NCBI RefSeq assembly: GCF_003605385.1
Contig: NZ_QYTV02000002.1
Span: forward strand, 497,412-561,411
Direction of reading: 5' to 3'
DNA length: 64,000 bases
DNA from: Siminovitchia acidinfaciens
GTDB lineage: Bacteria > Bacillota > Bacilli > Bacillales > Bacillaceae_C
Below are positions 45,505 through 55,355 of this stretch, piece by piece. How positions within the stretch are numbered: the first letter of the stretch is position 1; every line of letters starts with the position of its first letter. The notes under the pieces are model-generated. The model did no database searches. It worked only from the letters and a program-made list of their open reading frames with translations, and was not told where the DNA came from. Position numbers and translations under genes: made by a program.

Positions 45505-47094
45505 ATGAGTTCAGTAGGCATCAAAAGCGAATTAATGCAATTATTGAATGGACAGAATGTTCATATGCAATTATCAGTACCACAACTTGTCGAGAAGGTC
45601 CTTAGCCGGGAAGAAGGCGTTCTGACAACTTCTGGTGCTGTTCGTGCTGAAACAGGAAAATATACAGGCCGCTCTCCTGAAGACAAATTCATCGTTGATG
45701 AACCATCTGTCACAGACAAAATTGATTGGGGTTCCGTCAACCAGCCTATTTCTTCTGATGTTTTCGAAAAGTTGTATTCGAAAGTCGTTTCCTACCTCCA
45801 GGAGAAAGAAGAAATTTTTGTGTTCAAAGGATTTGCGGGTGCCGATGAGAAGTACCGCCTGCCAATTCAGGTAATCAACGAATATGCCTGGCACAACTTG
45901 TTTGCCCATCAACTTTTCATTCGACCAACCGGTGAAGAATTGGTTGACCACGATGCGCAATTCACTGTCATCTCTGCACCTGGCTTTAAAGCTAACCCTG
46001 CAGTTGACGGTACTAAATCCGAAACATTCATCATCGTTTCATTCGAACGCCGCATCGTATTGATCGGCGGTACAGAGTATGCCGGCGAAATGAAAAAATC
46101 CATTTTCTCTGTCATGAACTATGAACTACCAGAAGCGGACATTTTATCCATGCACTGCTCTGCAAACGTTGGAGCTGAAGGCGACGTCGCCCTCTTCTTC
46201 GGTTTATCCGGAACAGGGAAAACAACACTTTCAGCTGATCCGAACCGCCGTCTGATCGGTGATGACGAACACGGCTGGTCTCCAAACGGCGTATTTAACG
46301 TCGAAGGCGGATGCTATGCGAAAACATCAGGGTTATCATACGAAAAAGAACCGCAAATTTATAATGCAATCACATTCGGTTCCGTATTGGAAAATGTCAT
46401 TGTTGATCCGGCAACACGCGAGCCTCTTTACGATGACACATCATTGACTGAGAACACACGGGCTGCATACCCGATCCAAGCCATTGACAATATTGTTGAG
46501 CCAAGCATTGCTGGACATCCATCTGTCATTGTCTTCCTGACAGCCGATGCTTTCGGAGTATTGCCTCCAATCAGCAAGCTGACAAAAGAACAAGCTATGT
46601 ACCACTTCCTAAGCGGATTTACATCCAAGCTTGCCGGAACAGAGCGTGGAGTCACTTCACCTGAAGCGACATTCTCTACATGCTTTGGTGCACCATTCCT
46701 GCCTCTTCCTGCAGCACGCTATGCAGAAATGCTTGGAAAGAAAATTGATGAGCACGGCGTTCAAGTCTTCCTTGTCAACACTGGATGGACTGGTGGTTCA
46801 TACGGCGTAGGTAAAAGAATGAACCTTGCTTATACACGTGCTATGGTGCAAGCTGCATTAAATGGCGAGCTTGACAACGTGGAAACAACGAAAGACGAAG
46901 TATTCGGCCTTTCCATTCCACTTCACGTACCAGGTGTACCTGATGAAGTCTTGCAACCAATCAAGACATGGTCCGATGAAGAAGCTTATAAAGAAAAAGC
47001 AAAAGAACTTGCTGGGAAGTTCAATGAAAACTTCAAGAAGTTCGATCATGTTGAAAAATCAATTGCTGAGTTGGGTGGACCAACTGTAAAGTAA
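45505..47094 (+). CDS. pckA: Phosphoenolpyruvate carboxykinase (ATP)
   Basis: A 529-residue ATP-dependent PEPCK. The kinase loop is [39 protein letters not shown] and [15 protein letters not shown] are family signatures. It converts oxaloacetate to PEP for gluconeogenesis. The ATG follows AAAGGAAGGG. The upstream operator suggests repression by CcpN during glycolysis. metK diverges from it. Confidence 0.97.
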   Translation: MSSVGIKSELMQLLNGQNVHMQLSVPQLVEKVLSREEGVLTTSGAVRAETGKYTGRSPEDKFIVDEPSVTDKIDWGSVNQPISSDVFEKLYSKVVSYLQEKEEIFVFKGFAGADEKYRLPIQVINEYAWHNLFAHQLFIRPTGEELVDHDAQFTVISAPGFKANPAVDGTKSETFIIVSFERRIVLIGGTEYAGEMKKSIFSVMNYELPEADILSMHCSANVGAEGDVALFFGLSGTGKTTLSADPNRRLIGDDEHGWSPNGVFNVEGGCYAKTSGLSYEKEPQIYNAITFGSVLENVIVDPATREPLYDDTSLTENTRAAYPIQAIDNIVEPSIAGHPSVIVFLTADAFGVLPPISKLTKEQAMYHFLSGFTSKLAGTERGVTSPEATFSTCFGAPFLPLPAARYAEMLGKKIDEHGVQVFLVNTGWTGGSYGVGKRMNLAYTRAMVQAALNGELDNVETTKDEVFGLSIPLHVPGVPDEVLQPIKTWSDEEAYKEKAKELAGKFNENFKKFDHVEKSIAELGGPTVK

Positions 47095-47107
47095 TAAATT
47101 CCGGTTA

Positions 47108-47167
47108 TAAAAAAAGCAACTGCACCTTCTATTGTTATCCATAACAATAGAAGGTGCAGTTTTTTAT
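47108..47167 (+). terminator. Strong terminator of pckA
   Basis: AACTGCACCTTCTATTGTTAT pairs over about 19 bases with the arm AATAGAAGGTGCAGTT, followed by TTTTT; symmetric enough to act in both directions. Confidence 0.95.
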
Positions 47168-47213
47168 TGAATCATAATTTAATCGTAGATATTTACCTTT
47201 CCTATGGTTCATA

Positions 47214-47393
47214 TTAATGTTCTACTAATTCGGATAGATGGACTTCCTGTTCATTAGAAGGATCATCAAGCGGATAGACTCTTGCCGTTTCTTCATCACT
47301 ATCTACATATTGGATATACACCCTATCTCCGTTCAGCGTTACATTGGCCATCACAGGAGAATCGGCAATTTCTTGTGCACGCATAGCGTTCAT
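47214..47393 (-). CDS. sspH: H-type small acid-soluble spore protein
   Basis: 59 residues, the normal H-type length (MNAMRAQEIADSPVMANVTL, VYIQYVDSDEETARVYPLD, VHLSELVEH). H-type SASPs are spore proteins expressed in the forespore. The ATG at 47393 was chosen over an upstream GTG because AGAGG sits at the right distance. Confidence 0.93.
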   Translation of the reverse strand: MNAMRAQEIADSPVMANVTLNGDRVYIQYVDSDEETARVYPLDDPSNEQEVHLSELVEH

Positions 47394-47509
47394 CACAACC
47401 ACCTCTTCTTTTAAGTTTAATGGTCATAATTTTCGTCAGTTGCCAAAAAATATACTCTGGGTAATCCTAGTGCAGAGGTTTTTTCATATTTCATAGAACT
47501 ACTGGCTGA

Positions 47510-48379
47510 TTAAGTAAAGATAATTGTCTTATTCCCATGCACAATCACTTTGTCCTCTACATGCCAAGCCACAGCATGTGCAAGAACATGTTTTTCAACA
47601 TGACTGCCTGCAACTTTTAGATTCTCCGCTGTATAGCGGTGTGTGACCCGGATGACGTCCTGTTCGATGATTGGACCCTCATCAAGGTCATTTGTCACAT
47701 AATGAGCGGTGGCGCCAATTAATTTTACCCCGCGGTTAAAAGCCCGCACATAGGGGTTTGCACCAACAAAAGCCGGTAAAAATGAGTGGTGGATGTTAAT
47801 GATTCGATTCGGGAATTTGGAAATAAATTCGGGCGAGAGGATTTGCATATATCGTGCAAGGACGATAAAGTCCACTTTTCCCTCTAAAAGCTCCAATGTT
47901 CTCGTTTCAGCCTCGTCCTTCGTTTCGGCGCTTATTGGAATATGATAGTAAGGTATACCTTCTCTTTCGACTATTTCCCTTAAGTCATTGTGATTACTGA
48001 TGACCATAGATATTTCCGCTTTTATTTCGCCGGATTTGACTCTCCATATCAATTCCATCAGGCAGGCATCACGCTTTGTCACAAAGATGGCCATGCGCTT
48101 TCTTTCTCTCTTTGTGCTAAGCTGCCATTTCATGTTATATTCTTCACCTAATTGATGCATATCCTCCTGCAGTTTGTCATAGGAAGCATCAAAATCGCTC
48201 AGGTCAAATTCGATCCTCATAAAAACCATTCCTGCTTTTGGATCTGTTGTGTGCTGATCAAATTGTACGATATTCGCCTGGTGCTCAAGTAAAAAATTGG
48301 ACACCGTCGAAATAATCCCCGGCTTTTCCGGGCAGGAAATCAATAAGGTCGCCCTGTTTTTATTTTGCTCCGCCTTCAT
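47510..48379 (-). CDS. purU: Formyltetrahydrofolate deformylase
   Basis: A 289-residue protein. An N-terminal ACT domain (about 10-90; ATLLISCPEKPGIISTVSNF) and a C-terminal formyltransferase-like hydrolase (about 95-289; ARYMQILSPEFISKFPNRIINIHHSFLPAF, with the NIHHS catalytic motif) are both complete. It hydrolyses 10-formyl-THF to formate and THF and so balances one-carbon pools with glycine. The ATG at 48379 follows GGAGG. It lies on the same strand as, and downstream of, the glycine-riboswitch operon but over 700 bases away. Confidence 0.94.
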   Translation of the reverse strand: MKAEQNKNRATLLISCPEKPGIISTVSNFLLEHQANIVQFDQHTTDPKAGMVFMRIEFDLSDFDASYDKLQEDMHQLGEEYNMKWQLSTKRERKRMAIFVTKRDACLMELIWRVKSGEIKAEISMVISNHNDLREIVEREGIPYYHIPISAETKDEAETRTLELLEGKVDFIVLARYMQILSPEFISKFPNRIINIHHSFLPAFVGANPYVRAFNRGVKLIGATAHYVTNDLDEGPIIEQDVIRVTHRYTAENLKVAGSHVEKHVLAHAVAWHVEDKVIVHGNKTIIFT

Positions 48380-48497
48380 ATTTATTTCCTCCATTAATCT
48401 TTTATTGTATCGTTTCAATTATGCATGAACCTTCATTCCGGCAACCCAAGCATATGGTCAGAGATATTGCCGAATGGCAGTGTCCGCTTTTTTCCAT

Positions 48498-48789
48498 TTA
48501 TCCGCCGACCACAATGATAATGGATTTCGGTTGATCTGTCATTTGCTAAGCTTTCTTGTTTTTCATCTTTCCCGTGGACAGCCTAATTTATTAATCTACT
48601 TCAATGGAACAGGTAGCTGAATAAGAAGCACTTCCCAATTATAAACCCTCAGTTCATCAACAATTAAATTGAATGAAACTGTACACCGCAGCCGCCCTCA
48701 ATATCTTCATACAAGCCTCAATATTGTCCAATAATACCTTCCATAGTTTCAAGTTTACTTAGAGCTGTTTCCGTAAACGTAATAAGCAT
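48498..48789 (-). pseudogene. Decayed HesB/IscA-like gene
   Basis: A good AGGGGG site precedes an ATG at 48789 (minus strand) giving MLITFTETALSKLETMEG, then a stop. The phases continue with GLYEDIEGGCGV, then a shifted SFNLIVDELRVYN. This resembles the small iron-sulfur/HesB-like proteins of Bacillus (YqkB type: start, then D-x-EGCGC, then IVDE). Several stops and shifts break it. Similarity to that family is by eye only; later parts are poorly matched. Confidence 0.4.
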
Positions 48790-48904
48790 TTGCATCCCCC
48801 TGCGTTCGGGTTTACATCCCGTTAAACGTACAAATCACGAGATCATCCAGCAAAAATCAATTTTTTCAAATTTAGGAGTCATCGTGCGAAACCAGTTTCC
48901 AGGC

Positions 48905-48949
48905 TACAAAAAAAGACAGAAAAGGCATTGTTCCCTTCTCTGTCTTTTG
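48905..48949 (-). terminator. Terminator of glyA-sdaAB-sdaAA
   Basis: AAAAGACAGAAAAGG (near 48910) pairs with CCTTCTCTGTCTTTT (near 48947) on a short loop; T-rich on the minus strand. It stands about 170 bases after the sdaAA stop; nothing else is seen between. Confidence 0.8.
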
Positions 48950-49121
48950 TGGAGTTTCTTCTTTGGTGACGTTTTTCCAAACTACCTTCTCCAAGATTTG
49001 CATCGGACTATAGTTCTTCTGCCATAAAGATTTTATCTAAGGGATTTTTTTAGACCTTGCTCCTCCGGCGGCTTATTAAAGCACTCCACAGTCTTCACCT
49101 GTTATGTTTTTTCTTTAGTAA

Positions 49122-50015
49122 TTACGCTCTCTTCAAACAGGGTTTTCCCATAATACGTTCCTTTATTTCTTCTCCGGTTGGCGTCGCCGCTAGACCGCCA
49201 AGAGCAGTCTCCTTTAACGTCCGCGGCATGCTTTTTCCGATATCGTACATTGCCCCAATGACCTCATCAAATGAAATCCGGCTTTCCAATCCGGCAAGGG
49301 CCATGTCGGCTGATGTAAATGCAATGGAGGTACCAATCACATTCCGTTTTATGCAAGGAACTTCGACAAGCCCTGCCACTGGATCGCAGACAAGCCCAAG
49401 AAGGGATTTGAGAGCCATGGCTCCCGCATGTGCCGCCTGTTCCGGCGTCCCGCCCCTCATTTCTACAATAGCCGCGGAGGCCATGGCTGTCGCCGAACCG
49501 ATTTCCGCCTGGCATCCGCCGGCAGCCCCGGAAATAAATGAGCGATTGGCAATGACGTACCCGATGGCACTTGCTGTAAACAGTCCCATTACAAGCCTGT
49601 CAAAAGGTATATCCGTATTTTCTTTTAACGTAAAAATACAACCAGGCAGAACCCCTGCAGATCCTGCTGTAGGCGTAGCAACAATGACACCCATTCTCGC
49701 GTTTGTTTCTGAAGTGGCAAATGCATACTTCATTGCATCAATCATCAGGCTCCCCGTCAAATAACTTCCCTTTTCTTTGTATTTTTGCATCTTATAAGCA
49801 TCCCCTCCGGAAATGCCGCTTGGAGTGGGAGATGGATCAGAAATGCCGGCGTCGATAGCCTCTTTCATTTTCAATAATCTTTCTTTCATCATTTCAAAAA
49901 TATCTTCACGGTCCCGTCCAGTTTTCGCTGCTTCTGTTTCAAGCATCAACTCACCAATATTCACATTCTTATCCTGGCAATGTTGAAGAAGATCTTTGAT
50001 CGACTGAAAATCCAT
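49122..50015 (-). CDS. sdaAA: L-serine dehydratase, alpha subunit
   Basis: A 297-residue iron-sulfur catalytic subunit. Conserved cysteines occur in GVLPGCIFTL, GAAGGCQAEIG, GLVCDPVAG and VPCIKRN. It deaminates serine to pyruvate and ammonia with a [4Fe-4S] cluster. AAAGGAGATG precedes the ATG. Third gene of the glycine-riboswitch operon, 21 bases after sdaAB. Confidence 0.95.
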   Translation of the reverse strand: MDFQSIKDLLQHCQDKNVNIGELMLETEAAKTGRDREDIFEMMKERLLKMKEAIDAGISDPSPTPSGISGGDAYKMQKYKEKGSYLTGSLMIDAMKYAFATSETNARMGVIVATPTAGSAGVLPGCIFTLKENTDIPFDRLVMGLFTASAIGYVIANRSFISGAAGGCQAEIGSATAMASAAIVEMRGGTPEQAAHAGAMALKSLLGLVCDPVAGLVEVPCIKRNVIGTSIAFTSADMALAGLESRISFDEVIGAMYDIGKSMPRTLKETALGGLAATPTGEEIKERIMGKPCLKRA

Positions 50016-50036
50016 GGTATCATCTCCTTTATTTCA

Positions 50037-50525
50037 TCATGCAGGAAGATACTTTTTTCTAATCCGGTCGTAATCTATATGGGAGTTTAATAAAATATCC
50101 ACTGGGTTATCATTGATCAGGAAAATTTTTGAAACTCCTCCCCCCAAGGATACACCCCCGAACTTCATCTCAGTTTCTCCCCTTTTCATCTGGACAATAA
50201 GTGTATTCGGATGATCATAATAAGGGCACTCTTCATTCAATTGAAAGGTGAAATGCATCTTTTGCTGTTTCGCCAATTCAAAAGCATGTTTGATACCCGC
50301 ATGATCCGGATTAAATCCAAGCAAACCGCCTACAATTGCCTTATCCGTTCCGTGGCCTTGGTATGTCTCTGAAAATGAATCATAAAAAGAAATGTTTGCA
50401 ACACTTGGAGCCGTTCCAAAAAGGTCATGCCCAAACTTTCCGATGGATACGACTCCTGCCGTATGTGAACTGGATGGCCCCACCATAATAGGGCCGATTA
50501 TGTCAAAGCAACTGTTAAATACCAT
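50037..50525 (-). CDS. sdaAB: L-serine dehydratase beta subunit lacking ACT domain
   Basis: A 162-residue beta-type domain (CFDIIGPIMVGPSSSHTAG, SFYDSFSETYQGHGTDKAIVGGLLGF, GGVSLGGG). The B. subtilis SdaAB is about 220 residues, with a C-terminal ACT domain. Here the protein stops after the beta domain, and sdaAA begins 21 bases later, so there is no room for or trace of the ACT domain. It should still complete the active site with SdaAA but lack that regulatory part. GGAGG lies before the ATG. Confidence 0.9.
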   Translation of the reverse strand: MVFNSCFDIIGPIMVGPSSSHTAGVVSIGKFGHDLFGTAPSVANISFYDSFSETYQGHGTDKAIVGGLLGFNPDHAGIKHAFELAKQQKMHFTFQLNEECPYYDHPNTLIVQMKRGETEMKFGGVSLGGGVSKIFLINDNPVDILLNSHIDYDRIRKKYLPA

Positions 50526-50545
50526 TCAAGGAGCCTCCATATCTA

Positions 50546-51793
50546 TCAGACTAAATGTTTTTGATAAAGTGGAAACGCATTGCATAACTGTTGGATATTC
50601 TCTTTTACACGGTCAATAACTTCCGAGGCGCCTTTGCTCGTTAAAATATCGGCAATATGATGACCGATGATTTCCATTTCACTTTCTTTCATTCCTCTGG
50701 AAGTAAGAGCAGCGGTTCCAATCCGAATTCCACTCGTTACAAATGGACTTTCCGGGTCGTAAGGTATTGTATTTTTATTAACAGTAATTCCTGCTTCCTC
50801 CAATAATTGCTCCGCTTCTTTACCTGTTAATCCCCACGGCCTGACATCTACCAGCAGTAGGTGATTATCCGTTCCGCCGGAAACAATGGAAGCCCCCGCA
50901 TTCTTTAATGTTTCCGCAAGCGTTGAAGCATTGCGGACTACCTGTTCCATGTATATTGTAAAATCAGGATGAAGCGCTTCCTTAAATGAGACAGCTTTTG
51001 CAGCAATGACATGCATGAGCGGTCCGCCTTGAATTCCGGGAAAAATAGCACTATTTATTTTCTTTATCATCTGTTCATCATTAGTTAAAATAATCCCGCC
51101 CCGCGGTCCCCTTAACGTTTTATGAGTCGTGCTGGTAACAACATCGGCATATGGCATAGGAGAAGGGTGAAGTCCAGCGGCGACCAATCCTGCAATATGA
51201 GCCATATCCACTAGAAAAAAGGCACCAATTTTATCAGCAATTTCTCTGAATCTCGGAAAATCAATAAATCTTGGATATGCACTGGCTCCCGCTATGATCA
51301 GTTTGGGACGCTCTTGCAGTGCGATTTCTTCAACTTCGTCGTAATCAATGAGATGGGAGTCTTCCGTTACTCCATACGAAACCACTTCAAACCATTTCCC
51401 TGACATGTTCACCGGACTTCCATGGGTTAAATGTCCGCCATGGGATAAATTCATTCCCATGATTTTGTCACCGGGTTCCAACAAGGAGAATAGTACTGCT
51501 GTATTTGCCTGCGCACCCGAATGCGGCTGGACATTGGCATATTTGGCTCCAAACAATTCAGTCAATCGTTCAATGGCTATATTCTCGACAACATCGACAT
51601 GTTCACATCCGCCATAATAGCGCCTTCCTGGATAGCCATCGGCATATTTGTTCGTAAGGACTGACCCCATTGCTTTCATGACATCCTCACTGACAAAGTT
51701 CTCAGAGGCGATTAATTCCAAAGACTGATCCTGCCGCTTCCGTTCTTCCTCAATAGCACGGAAGATTTCGATATCTCCATTTACAAGACTCAT
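50546..51793 (-). CDS. glyA: Serine hydroxymethyltransferase (glycine operon)
   Basis: A 415-residue PLP enzyme of the SHMT family. The PLP lysine is in [24 protein letters not shown] and [18 protein letters not shown] are signatures. It interconverts glycine plus 5,10-methylene-THF and serine plus THF. As first gene behind a glycine riboswitch and before serine dehydratase, it is likely to work in the glycine-to-serine direction. It may be a second SHMT beside a housekeeping glyA outside the window. AAAGGAGG before the ATG. Confidence 0.93.
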   Translation of the reverse strand: MSLVNGDIEIFRAIEEERKRQDQSLELIASENFVSEDVMKAMGSVLTNKYADGYPGRRYYGGCEHVDVVENIAIERLTELFGAKYANVQPHSGAQANTAVLFSLLEPGDKIMGMNLSHGGHLTHGSPVNMSGKWFEVVSYGVTEDSHLIDYDEVEEIALQERPKLIIAGASAYPRFIDFPRFREIADKIGAFFLVDMAHIAGLVAAGLHPSPMPYADVVTSTTHKTLRGPRGGIILTNDEQMIKKINSAIFPGIQGGPLMHVIAAKAVSFKEALHPDFTIYMEQVVRNASTLAETLKNAGASIVSGGTDNHLLLVDVRPWGLTGKEAEQLLEEAGITVNKNTIPYDPESPFVTSGIRIGTAALTSRGMKESEMEIIGHHIADILTSKGASEVIDRVKENIQQLCNAFPLYQKHLV

Positions 51794-51839
51794 TCAGTGG
51801 TCCTCCTTTTTTTCTACCCTCCCCCGCTTTTTATGGACA

Positions 51840-52075
51840 ACACAAAAAAGGACAGGGGAAAGATAGATGGTTTTCTACCTTCCTCTGTCCTGTTACCTGA
51901 GAGTTTAAACTTCGAATCGAAGTATTCCCCTTGGGTGGCCTTTACAGGCGCTCTCCAGAGACGCGTCCAAACGCGGTGCTTTTACCTGAGAGATTGGATC
52001 CCATGGATTTTCTGGGACTTGCTCCTTCGGTGCTAAACGAAATGTTTAGTCTCTCCCACGCCTGTCATTCGCATG
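51840..52075 (-). promoter_or_regulatory. Tandem glycine riboswitch
   Basis: On the minus strand aptamer 1 has GGGAGAGACT, CACCGAAGGAGCAAGTCCC and ATCTCTCAGGTAAAAG; aptamer 2 has TCTGGAGAGCGCC, CACCCAAGGGG and ACTCTCAGGTAACAGG. A terminator follows (GGACAGAGGAAGG/CTTTCCCCTGTCC, then six T, about 51845-51894). Two aptamers before a terminator are typical of glycine on-switches. Confidence 0.95.
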
Positions 52076-52091
52076 ATTCTTATTATTTCAT

Positions 52092-52120
52092 ACTATAACG
52101 TATAGTGTAAATATTGTCAA
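52092..52120 (-). promoter_or_regulatory. Sigma-A promoter of the glyA operon, with dyad
   Basis: Minus strand TTGACA (52115-52120), 17-base spacer, TATAGT (52092-52097). ACTATA/TATAGT (52092-52106) forms a palindrome over the -10. The gap from 52121 to 52470 shows no further feature. Confidence 0.8.
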
Positions 52121-52482
52121 TCATACTGAAAGATGCTTTATACACTCTCTAATGTTCACATATAAATAAACCCGTGCCAGCTAAAAACCGGCTTCCTTTG
52201 AGGACACACTTTTCATTAATTTAATTTATTAATATAGCTTCCAACTGCTGAAGCTCTATTCGATTCAGTCAGAACATGCTGTTTTTTTTACCATTTCCAT
52301 AGAAACTGATAAGATAGATAGGAAAGAAAGCAAAGTTAAACAAGTATGAATTCTTTTTTTAAAAAGTAAAAGAAAGCCCTTTAGTAACAAACGCAGCCTC
52401 CACAAACATTAGCGGAATATGTTATTTTTACTTACTGATCAGGCTGTGTTCCTTGCCGTATAAAAGATAGGTGGTGTATGTA

Positions 52483-53796
52483 ATGAAAGCCAGAGCCGGT
52501 ATTGTGGGTCCGAAAGATTTAGTCAATACAATGAAAGAGATCGCAAAAGAATTTGATGAGCAATTGATCACCGTTCCATTTGAATATCTTCATGCAATGG
52601 AAGCAACAGAAATTGTACGTAAAAATCAACAATCTGTTGATTTTTGGATTTTTGCAGGACCTGCATTACATACTTTCGTTCAAAAGAGTGGGTCGCAACA
52701 GCCTTTTTATTATCTAAATCTAGATGGGGCAAGTCTTCAAAAGACCTTACTGGAGATAAGTTATAAAGATAATATGAGTCTCAGCAGAATGAGCATCGAT
52801 CTTTTGAAAGAACGCGATGTATTTGAAACTTATCGTGAACTTAGAATTACTTACAAAGATATTTACGTATATGAATATGAGTATGATACACCTCTTGATA
52901 AATTATTGGCGTTTCATCAAGATTTGTACATGAAGAAAAAGGTGGATATTTGCGTTACCTGCCTGCATTTCATTTATGAAAAACTTAGACAACAAGGAAT
53001 ACCCGTTTACAGAGTCACCCCAACCCGAGTGAATATTCGGGAGACATTTTTATCAGCAATTGAAAAGTGGACTACTCACCAATTTAAAAAATCACAGATA
53101 GCTGTAGTATTAATAGAGATACAGAAGATTGAACAAAACAGGAACTCAAGTACAACCATCTCTTACGATGCTCACCGTACAAATCTGGAATTACAAACTG
53201 CCATACTGGATTATGCGGAATCCATCTCTGGATCGTTTGTCAATCTTGGACTTGGTTCCTTTATCATTTTTTCTACAAGGGGTTTTTCAAGGGAGACAGG
53301 CCAACATATCCAAGTTTTATTAGATAGCATTTCCCTCGTGACCGATCTGCCTGCGAATATTGGTATTGGCTATGGGGATACAGCATTGAAGGCTGAAGAA
53401 AATGCCAGAGTCGCCCTCCATCATGCACAAAATTACGAGGCTTATTGCGCTTTTCTAGTCGATGACAGAGATAACATTACAGGCCCCCTTAGGCAGGAGG
53501 AAAATATTTCCTTTAGCTACCGTACAGAAGATAAAGAAATCAGCAATAAACTAAAAGACAGCGGAGTAACGATAACGACATTCAATAAAATTTTGTCCGT
53601 TCAAAGAAGGACAGGAAATCATTCTGTGACAACAAACCTTCTTGCTGATTGGCTCAAAATGACTCCGCGAAATGCCCGCAGAATTCTCACTGGGCTTGTT
53701 GAACAAGGATTGGCTGAAATAATTGGCGAAGAAGCGCCTGCTTCAAAAGGGAGACCACGAAAGATATACCGTGTGACAGCTGAAGTAAATGAATAA
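52483..53796 (+). CDS. Three-part transcription regulator (sensor, GGDEF-like, wHTH)
   Basis: A 437-residue cytoplasmic protein. Residues about 1-190 form an alpha/beta N-terminal region that may be a PrpR_N- or binding-protein-like sensor (QSVDFWIFAGPALHTFVQKSG). About 195-320 look like a degenerate GGDEF domain, as in CdaR/PucR-type regulators, without the GGDEF motif (KAEENARVALHHAQNYEAYC). The last 70 residues are a winged helix (VTTNLLADWLKMTPRNARRI, GRPRKIYRV). It probably regulates neighbouring transport genes; the ligand is unknown. The ATG at 52483 follows AGGTGG. Confidence 0.75.
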   Translation: MKARAGIVGPKDLVNTMKEIAKEFDEQLITVPFEYLHAMEATEIVRKNQQSVDFWIFAGPALHTFVQKSGSQQPFYYLNLDGASLQKTLLEISYKDNMSLSRMSIDLLKERDVFETYRELRITYKDIYVYEYEYDTPLDKLLAFHQDLYMKKKVDICVTCLHFIYEKLRQQGIPVYRVTPTRVNIRETFLSAIEKWTTHQFKKSQIAVVLIEIQKIEQNRNSSTTISYDAHRTNLELQTAILDYAESISGSFVNLGLGSFIIFSTRGFSRETGQHIQVLLDSISLVTDLPANIGIGYGDTALKAEENARVALHHAQNYEAYCAFLVDDRDNITGPLRQEENISFSYRTEDKEISNKLKDSGVTITTFNKILSVQRRTGNHSVTTNLLADWLKMTPRNARRILTGLVEQGLAEIIGEEAPASKGRPRKIYRVTAEVNE

Positions 53797-53798
53797 CC

Positions 53799-53840
53799 CA
53801 AAAAGAATGACCAGCATTTCCTGGTCATTCTTTTTGTTCC
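53799..53840. terminator. Bidirectional terminator, regulator / MFS 1
   Basis: AAAAAGAATGACCAG and CTGGTCATTCTTTTT enclose CATTTC. Confidence 0.95.
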
Positions 53841-53879
53841 TTTGATTATTAATATCCTCATAAGGTTAACCCAGGTCAA

Positions 53880-55157
53880 TCAGGAGCTGACCGAATAACG
53901 GCTCGTCGAACCATCGCTTTCTATCTCTTCACCTTTCGTATCATCATCCGATTCATCTATAATGTCTTTTCCGTTTGTTTCCGGCAAAAGCCATACTGTG
54001 ATGATTGATAATATACATGACACAGATCCAACAATCATGATCGATATGCCCATACCGATTACCCCTGTAAAAACTCCAATAAAAGCTGGTCCAAATGCTG
54101 CAATTCCACGGCCAACATTATAAACGAATGCCTGCCCTGTCGCCCGAATCCTAGTAGGGAACAGTTCGGCTGAATATGAGCCGATACCTGCAGACTGTCC
54201 TGCGGCAGAAACTCCAACGAGGAGGGCGACGAAATAAGAGATGAATCCCTCCCCTACCGGGAGCAGGATAAATGTAATGATGGTTAAACCTGAGCCTAAG
54301 AAATAAATGCTGAATGTAGGACGCCTGCCCAATTTATCATGCAGAATCCCGGCAGAAATATATCCCAGCATACATCCGGCAATAGTTATCCATAAATAAG
54401 TAGTAGTTCCAAGTAAATCCAGATTGCGCTCCACTTGTAAATATAAGGGTAAAAAGCTAAATACTGAATAATAAATCGCCTGAACACCAAATCCTAATAT
54501 AATAGCTAGAATTGTAATTCTAATTTGAGAGCGCGAGAATAGTTCAGGAAATGGGCTTGTCTTTTTCACTTCATTATTAACTGGTATACGGTCTTTTACA
54601 TTCCTTCTAATGTAAAAGATGGCCAGCGCGGGTAAAATACCGATGAGAAATAAATATCTCCAAGCAACTTCCGCAGGAAAAAATGAAAAGACTACGAAAA
54701 AACTTACGGTTGACAGTGCCCAGCCAATTCCATAAGTGGATTGGAGAAGCCCCATTGTTCTTCCTCTATTTTTTGATGAAGCATATTCTGCTAGCAAAGC
54801 AGCGCCAACAGGCCATTCTGCTCCAAAAGCTAAGCCTTCCAGAATACGCCATACAGCAAGCTGCGTGGGAGTTTGTGCAGTGGCCGTTAAAGCAGTAAAA
54901 ACTGAGAATGCTAAAATAACGTAGGCAAGGACACGAGCTCGGCCAAATCTATCAGCCAGCATTCCACCAAGGATTCCGCCAAGGGCGGAAGCCAGGAGGC
55001 TGTATGTAGTAATCCAGCCTCCTTGTGCCACCGTCATGTTTAACCCAGCAAGTATACCCGGGAGCGCAAGTCCAAACATGGTAAACGTAAAGCCATCTAA
55101 CCCCCAACCAAGACCAGATGCGAGAAATGCGCGGCGAGCTTCGATATTATTTTTCAT
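53880..55157 (-). CDS. MFS transporter (copy 1)
   Basis: A 425-residue major-facilitator carrier with 12 predicted segments. The loop 2-3 motif is GGMLADRFGRARVL, and GLGWGLDGFTFTMFGLALP begins the protein, as in the aromatic-acid/metabolite:H+ symporter branch. The cytoplasmic tail is acidic (DESDDDTKGEEIESD). It is closely similar to the next upstream carrier gene, so the pair arose by duplication. GGGAGG before the ATG. The substrate may be the acid released by the neighbouring amidase; that is inference. Confidence 0.88.
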   Translation of the reverse strand: MKNNIEARRAFLASGLGWGLDGFTFTMFGLALPGILAGLNMTVAQGGWITTYSLLASALGGILGGMLADRFGRARVLAYVILAFSVFTALTATAQTPTQLAVWRILEGLAFGAEWPVGAALLAEYASSKNRGRTMGLLQSTYGIGWALSTVSFFVVFSFFPAEVAWRYLFLIGILPALAIFYIRRNVKDRIPVNNEVKKTSPFPELFSRSQIRITILAIILGFGVQAIYYSVFSFLPLYLQVERNLDLLGTTTYLWITIAGCMLGYISAGILHDKLGRRPTFSIYFLGSGLTIITFILLPVGEGFISYFVALLVGVSAAGQSAGIGSYSAELFPTRIRATGQAFVYNVGRGIAAFGPAFIGVFTGVIGMGISIMIVGSVSCILSIITVWLLPETNGKDIIDESDDDTKGEEIESDGSTSRYSVSS

Positions 55158-55355
55158 TTAGCTCCTCCCTGTTCAGTTTTCTAGCCCAGTATGTTAAAAG
55201 CAAGAGCAATTTTTGCATCGCCGATTCCTGAACTAAATGCATTTCTTCTTTTCAGAATTAACTAATTACAATGATTATAAATATTGATTAGAGTTATCAG
55301 TTAACTCACTTTAGATTCATTGAAAAATATTTTCTTGCAAATCGTATAAGACATG
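55158..55355. other. Intergenic between the MFS paralogues
   Basis: 198 bases, AT-rich. It contains AACTAATTAC and TGATTAGAGTTA half-palindromes, but no clear promoter spacing and no gene. Confidence 0.4.

Noticed and set aside
49057-49764. 235-codon plus-strand frame
   Set aside because: Antisense shadow of sdaAA; no ribosome site and no recognisable domain.
55260-55300. Operator shared between the symporter palindrome and the MFS intergenic region
   Set aside because: AACTAAT half-sites occur in both, but the second arm does not align and AT-rich chance matches are likely.
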